A stretch of 17,664 nucleotides of DNA from Deltaproteobacteria bacterium. GTDB lineage: Bacteria; Bdellovibrionota_C; UBA2361; JAAYZI01. The stretch spans positions 1-17,664 of the forward strand of contig JAAYZI010000293.1 in the NCBI GenBank assembly GCA_012514925.1. The letters run 5' to 3'. Each line of letters opens with the position of its first letter. Position 1 is the stretch's first letter. The notes under the pieces were generated by a model. That model ran no database searches and was not told where the DNA came from. It worked only from the letters and a program-made list of their open reading frames with translations. Shown here in pieces: positions 15,547 to 17,664 of this stretch. The translations under genes were made by a program, and so were the position numbers.

Positions 15547-17415
15547 TTGGGGCGAGGCGGCTCTGATTACAGCGCCTCAATTTTTGGAGCGGCCCTCAAC
15601 GCTGATGAAATTGAGATTTGGACGGATGTAGACGGCGTGATGAGCGCTGACCCCCGCAAGGTGAAGAAAGCTTTTCCCCAGGCGCGTCTCACTTACGAAG
15701 AGGCTATGGAACTTTCCCACTTCGGTGCCAAGGTTATATTCCCTCCCACCATGCAGCCGGCGCTGGAGAAACGCATCCCTATCCGCATCCGCAACACTGT
15801 TAACCCTGGCTTTGAAGGTACTTTGATTCACTGCGCACCCGACTCTGGAAGCTCCCCCGCCCGCAGCCGTCCCACTGTCGCGACCGGCATATCTTCGATT
15901 GAAAAAATATCGCTGGTGCGGGTCGAAGGCAGCGGAATGGTGGGCGTAGCTGGAATTGCGATGCGGCTGTTTGGCGCAATCGCCCAAGCACAAATTAACA
16001 TCATCTTGATAACCCAAGCCTCTTCCGAGCATACAATCTGTCTAGCAGTACGTCCGGAAGACGCGCCAACAGTAAAGAGCTTAGTTGAAGATGAATTTGC
16101 TTTGGAGATTCAGGCTAAGCTCATCAACGATGCCCTGGTAGAGGACGGCTTCTCCATTGTATCGGTGGTGGGAGAGAACATGCGTTCAAGCCCTGGCACG
16201 GCTGGCAGGGTTTTTAGCGCTCTTGGGAAAAACGGCGTGAATGTGGCGGCGATTGCCCAGGGGTCTTCGGAACTGAACATCTCAGCGGTGGTGCCTCAAG
16301 GTGACGAGGTCAAAGCTCTAAACGCCCTGCATGAAGAATTCTTCTTCCCCGATAACAAACTCATAAACATGTTTTTAGTCGGCACTGGCTTAATCGGCGG
16401 GGCCCTGATCAAGCAGCTGCAAGCTCATTATAAAAAACTAAAAGAGTGCTACGCACATGAAGTGCGACTAATTGGGGTTGCAAACAGCCGCCGCATGCTG
16501 GTAAGCGAGGAAGGCTTACCGCCGGAGGATTGCCTGGCTCTGCTTGAACAAAGCGGGGAGCCGTGCAACATTGACTCCCTACTCAAACAGTTCAGAGCGC
16601 TGAATTTACCCAACAGCATTTTAGTAGATTGCACTGCTAGTGAAGACCTAGCAAAGCGCTACGAGGAAATTCTAAAATCTAGTATTTCGATCGTAACTCC
16701 CAATAAGAAAGCCCAATCCGGAGCGCTTGATTATTACACCCGCATCAAACGAGCAGCCTCCCACCGCGGGGCGGTGCTGCTCTTTGAAACCAGTGTGGGC
16801 GCCGGCCTGCCGGTGCTTAGCACCCTAAACGATTTGATTAAAAGCGGTGATGAGATTGTCAGAATTGAGGCGGTGCTCTCTGGTACCCTAAGCTTTATTT
16901 TCAACAGCTTTGGCCCTGAACAAAGCTTCAGTGGAGTGGTGCAAAACGCCCGTGCGGCCGGGTACACCGAACCTGACCCACGCGACGACCTCAACGGCTT
17001 GGATGTCGCCCGCAAAATTCTTATCTTGGCCCGTGAGTCCGGCTTTAAACTGGAGCTTTCAGATGTTGAAGTGGAGAATTTAGTGCCTGAGCCATGCCGC
17101 CTGGCGCCAAGCGCCGATGAATTTCTCACTAAGCTTAAGGATTTTGACGGACATTTTGATGAACTCCGCCGCCGCGCTGAAGAACAAAACGCCAAGCTCT
17201 GCTACATCGCATCCTTGGAGCACGGGCGTGCCCGGGTGGCGCTGCAAAGCATCACTGCCGATCATCCATTTTTCGGACTTTCCGGAAGCGACAACATAAT
17301 CTCCTTTACAACCAAGCGCTACCACACGCGCCCCCTGGTGGTGCGCGGTCCCGGCGCCGGCGCCGAAGTCACCGCCGCCGGAGTATTTGCGGACCTTATC
17401 CGAATCGCAGGATAA
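15547..17415 (+). CDS. thrA: C-terminal part of ThrA: rest of aspartokinase, ACT domains, homoserine dehydrogenase
   Basis: This part shares the reading frame of the fragment above. The conserved sequence begins directly after the TAA (RTNHNIVTY, then ITGFIATTTGGETITLGRGGSDYSA). The first in-frame start candidate I accept here is TTG 15547, which falls in the middle of the kinase active site and has no clear Shine-Dalgarno. Visible parts: GRGGSDY and IWTDVDGVMSADPRKV of the kinase, two ACT domains (ISLVRVEGSGM and FSIVSVVGENM), then the dehydrogenase. The dehydrogenase has the NAD(P)-binding GTGLIGG (479-485 of the joined protein), TPNKKA (584-589), ETSVGAGLP, and GYTEPDPRDDLNGLDVARK with D686 and K690 at the spacing of the catalytic Asp/Lys. 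If translated from an internal start it could supply homoserine dehydrogenase alone, recalling LysC beta subunits. Confidence 0.75.
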   Translation: MGRGGSDYSASIFGAALNADEIEIWTDVDGVMSADPRKVKKAFPQARLTYEEAMELSHFGAKVIFPPTMQPALEKRIPIRIRNTVNPGFEGTLIHCAPDSGSSPARSRPTVATGISSIEKISLVRVEGSGMVGVAGIAMRLFGAIAQAQINIILITQASSEHTICLAVRPEDAPTVKSLVEDEFALEIQAKLINDALVEDGFSIVSVVGENMRSSPGTAGRVFSALGKNGVNVAAIAQGSSELNISAVVPQGDEVKALNALHEEFFFPDNKLINMFLVGTGLIGGALIKQLQAHYKKLKECYAHEVRLIGVANSRRMLVSEEGLPPEDCLALLEQSGEPCNIDSLLKQFRALNLPNSILVDCTASEDLAKRYEEILKSSISIVTPNKKAQSGALDYYTRIKRAASHRGAVLLFETSVGAGLPVLSTLNDLIKSGDEIVRIEAVLSGTLSFIFNSFGPEQSFSGVVQNARAAGYTEPDPRDDLNGLDVARKILILARESGFKLELSDVEVENLVPEPCRLAPSADEFLTKLKDFDGHFDELRRRAEEQNAKLCYIASLEHGRARVALQSITADHPFFGLSGSDNIISFTTKRYHTRPLVVRGPGAGAEVTAAGVFADLIRIAG

Positions 17416-17526
17416 ATCTTATCAGTACCATTTATACCCCCCCCCGGATACATTACATATACGCGTTTTGCGGTATATGTAGTGTTTTTAAGGAGTTATA
17501 AATGGTACCGATAAGATTTATCCTGC
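17407..17526. repeat. 120-bp nested palindrome at the 3' end of thrA
   Basis: The outer arms, 17407-17436 and 17497-17526, are 30 bp each and inverted with a single mismatch (A at 17424 against the G-C pair expected). The left arm begins exactly at the last two sense codons and stop of thrA (GCA GGA TAA). Between the arms are a run of nine C (17437-17445), an inner hairpin (about 17450-17485) and an AAGGAG sequence (17489-17494 region). The size and terminal symmetry resemble a small non-autonomous mobile element (MITE or REP-like), but no flanking target duplication is evident and no second copy is in the window. Confidence 0.7.
17450..17489 (+). terminator. Probable intrinsic terminator after thrA
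   Basis: Bases 17450-17464 pair with 17470-17485 (about 15 bp, one bulged G, one G-T pair, loop GTTTT), and T17485-T17489 follow directly. It lies 35 bp after the thrA stop, inside the larger palindrome. The stem is AT-rich, so strength is uncertain; the outer arms could compete with or extend the fold. Confidence 0.5.
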
Positions 17527-17578
17527 TTCCTTGATCTGCCGATACTACATGCAGGTTTCAGACTAACAGCTGGAGAGA

Positions 17579-17664
17579 GGATTTGTTTATCTACGAGCCT
17601 CCCCAAAGGGACAGGAAAATCAAGAGCGTACCGGGGGTGTTACCTAACCGTCAGAAAGAAGAGA
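17579..17664 (+). CDS. Possible start of an unrecognised ORF running off the window
   Basis: After a stop upstream, a frame is open to the window edge and contains a TTG start candidate at about 17584, with GGAG seven bases before it. Its translation begins FIYEPPQRDRKIKSVPGVLP. The position after thrA is where thrB or thrC might be expected, but the peptide matches neither that I can recognise. With fewer than 30 codons this is weak and may be non-coding. Confidence 0.15.

Larger units (their letters stand above)
14947..17415 (+). pseudogene. thrA: Aspartokinase I/homoserine dehydrogenase I, full length but with one in-frame stop
   Basis: The frame encodes 822 codon positions before the final TAA, close to E. 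coli ThrA (820). The fusion performs the first and third steps from aspartate to homoserine, which feeds threonine and methionine synthesis. Order of parts: aspartokinase (about 1-290), two ACT domains (about 315-460) and homoserine dehydrogenase (from about 474). The only defect is TAA at codon 167 (15445-15447), within VDF-stop-RTN, where relatives I recall have a sense codon, often Glu. Everything after it is conserved and open, so the lesion is recent, a sequencing error, or read through. ATG 14947 has GGAGAGG 8 nt upstream inside the argS end. The two parts are described separately below. If the stop is an error, this is an ordinary active gene. Confidence 0.85.

Noticed and set aside
15577..16032. 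151-codon minus-strand ORF inside thrA
   Set aside because: It lies entirely opposite conserved aspartokinase and ACT-domain sequence and shows no recognisable protein features.
17407..17526. CRISPR-like or phage attachment repeat
   Set aside because: There is a single inverted pair, no spaced direct repeats, no tRNA and no integrase gene nearby.

Overview
The window looks like the chromosome of a Gram-negative bacterium. The evidence is a Wzc-type tyrosine kinase for polysaccharide export, several Sec signal peptides, and mostly ordinary Shine-Dalgarno sites. By eye, base composition is near even. The large PurL and the fused aspartokinase-homoserine dehydrogenase recall forms common in Bacteroidetes and some delta-proteobacteria-like lineages. 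I cannot name a phylum from the sequence alone. Most genes are ordinary core metabolism. I found no CRISPR array, tRNA, rRNA, transposase or phage gene.

Left part (1-5793), envelope and signalling. The minus strand carries the start of a membrane-anchored protein (SppA-like by guess, 1-153), then a sensorless hybrid histidine kinase (243-1535). A secreted 218-aa protein (1810-2466) is transcribed divergently from the kinase across a 274-bp region with a 15-bp palindrome. It converges on a very basic secreted 160-aa protein (2672-3154, minus), which has its own promoter and a clear intrinsic terminator. Behind that gene lies a polysaccharide co-polymerase/tyrosine autokinase (3285-5717, minus) with a good promoter. 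Sugar transferases, Wzx/Wzy and Wza are absent.

Middle part (5794-12889). purL (5986-9753) overlaps by 11 bp a FadB/FadJ-type fusion protein (9743-11893). In that fusion the enoyl-CoA hydratase glutamates are intact, but the dehydrogenase catalytic positions are substituted. Two unrecognised small genes on the minus strand (11906-12331 and 12413-12889) follow. A 327-bp gene-free stretch with inverted repeats precedes argS.

Right part (13217-17664). argS (13217-14944) is followed after 2 bp by a full-length thrA-type gene for aspartokinase I/homoserine dehydrogenase I. This gene has one in-frame TAA at codon 167, while the remaining roughly 655 codons stay open and well conserved. It ends inside a 120-bp nested palindrome (17407-17526) whose outer 30-bp arms include its last two codons and its stop. 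The last 138 bp hold only a weak partial ORF.

The observations most worth following are the nonsense codon in thrA, the degenerate dehydrogenase site in the FadJ-like protein, the palindrome at the thrA end, and the lineage-specific secreted and orphan genes. I see no clear, previously undescribed multi-gene system.
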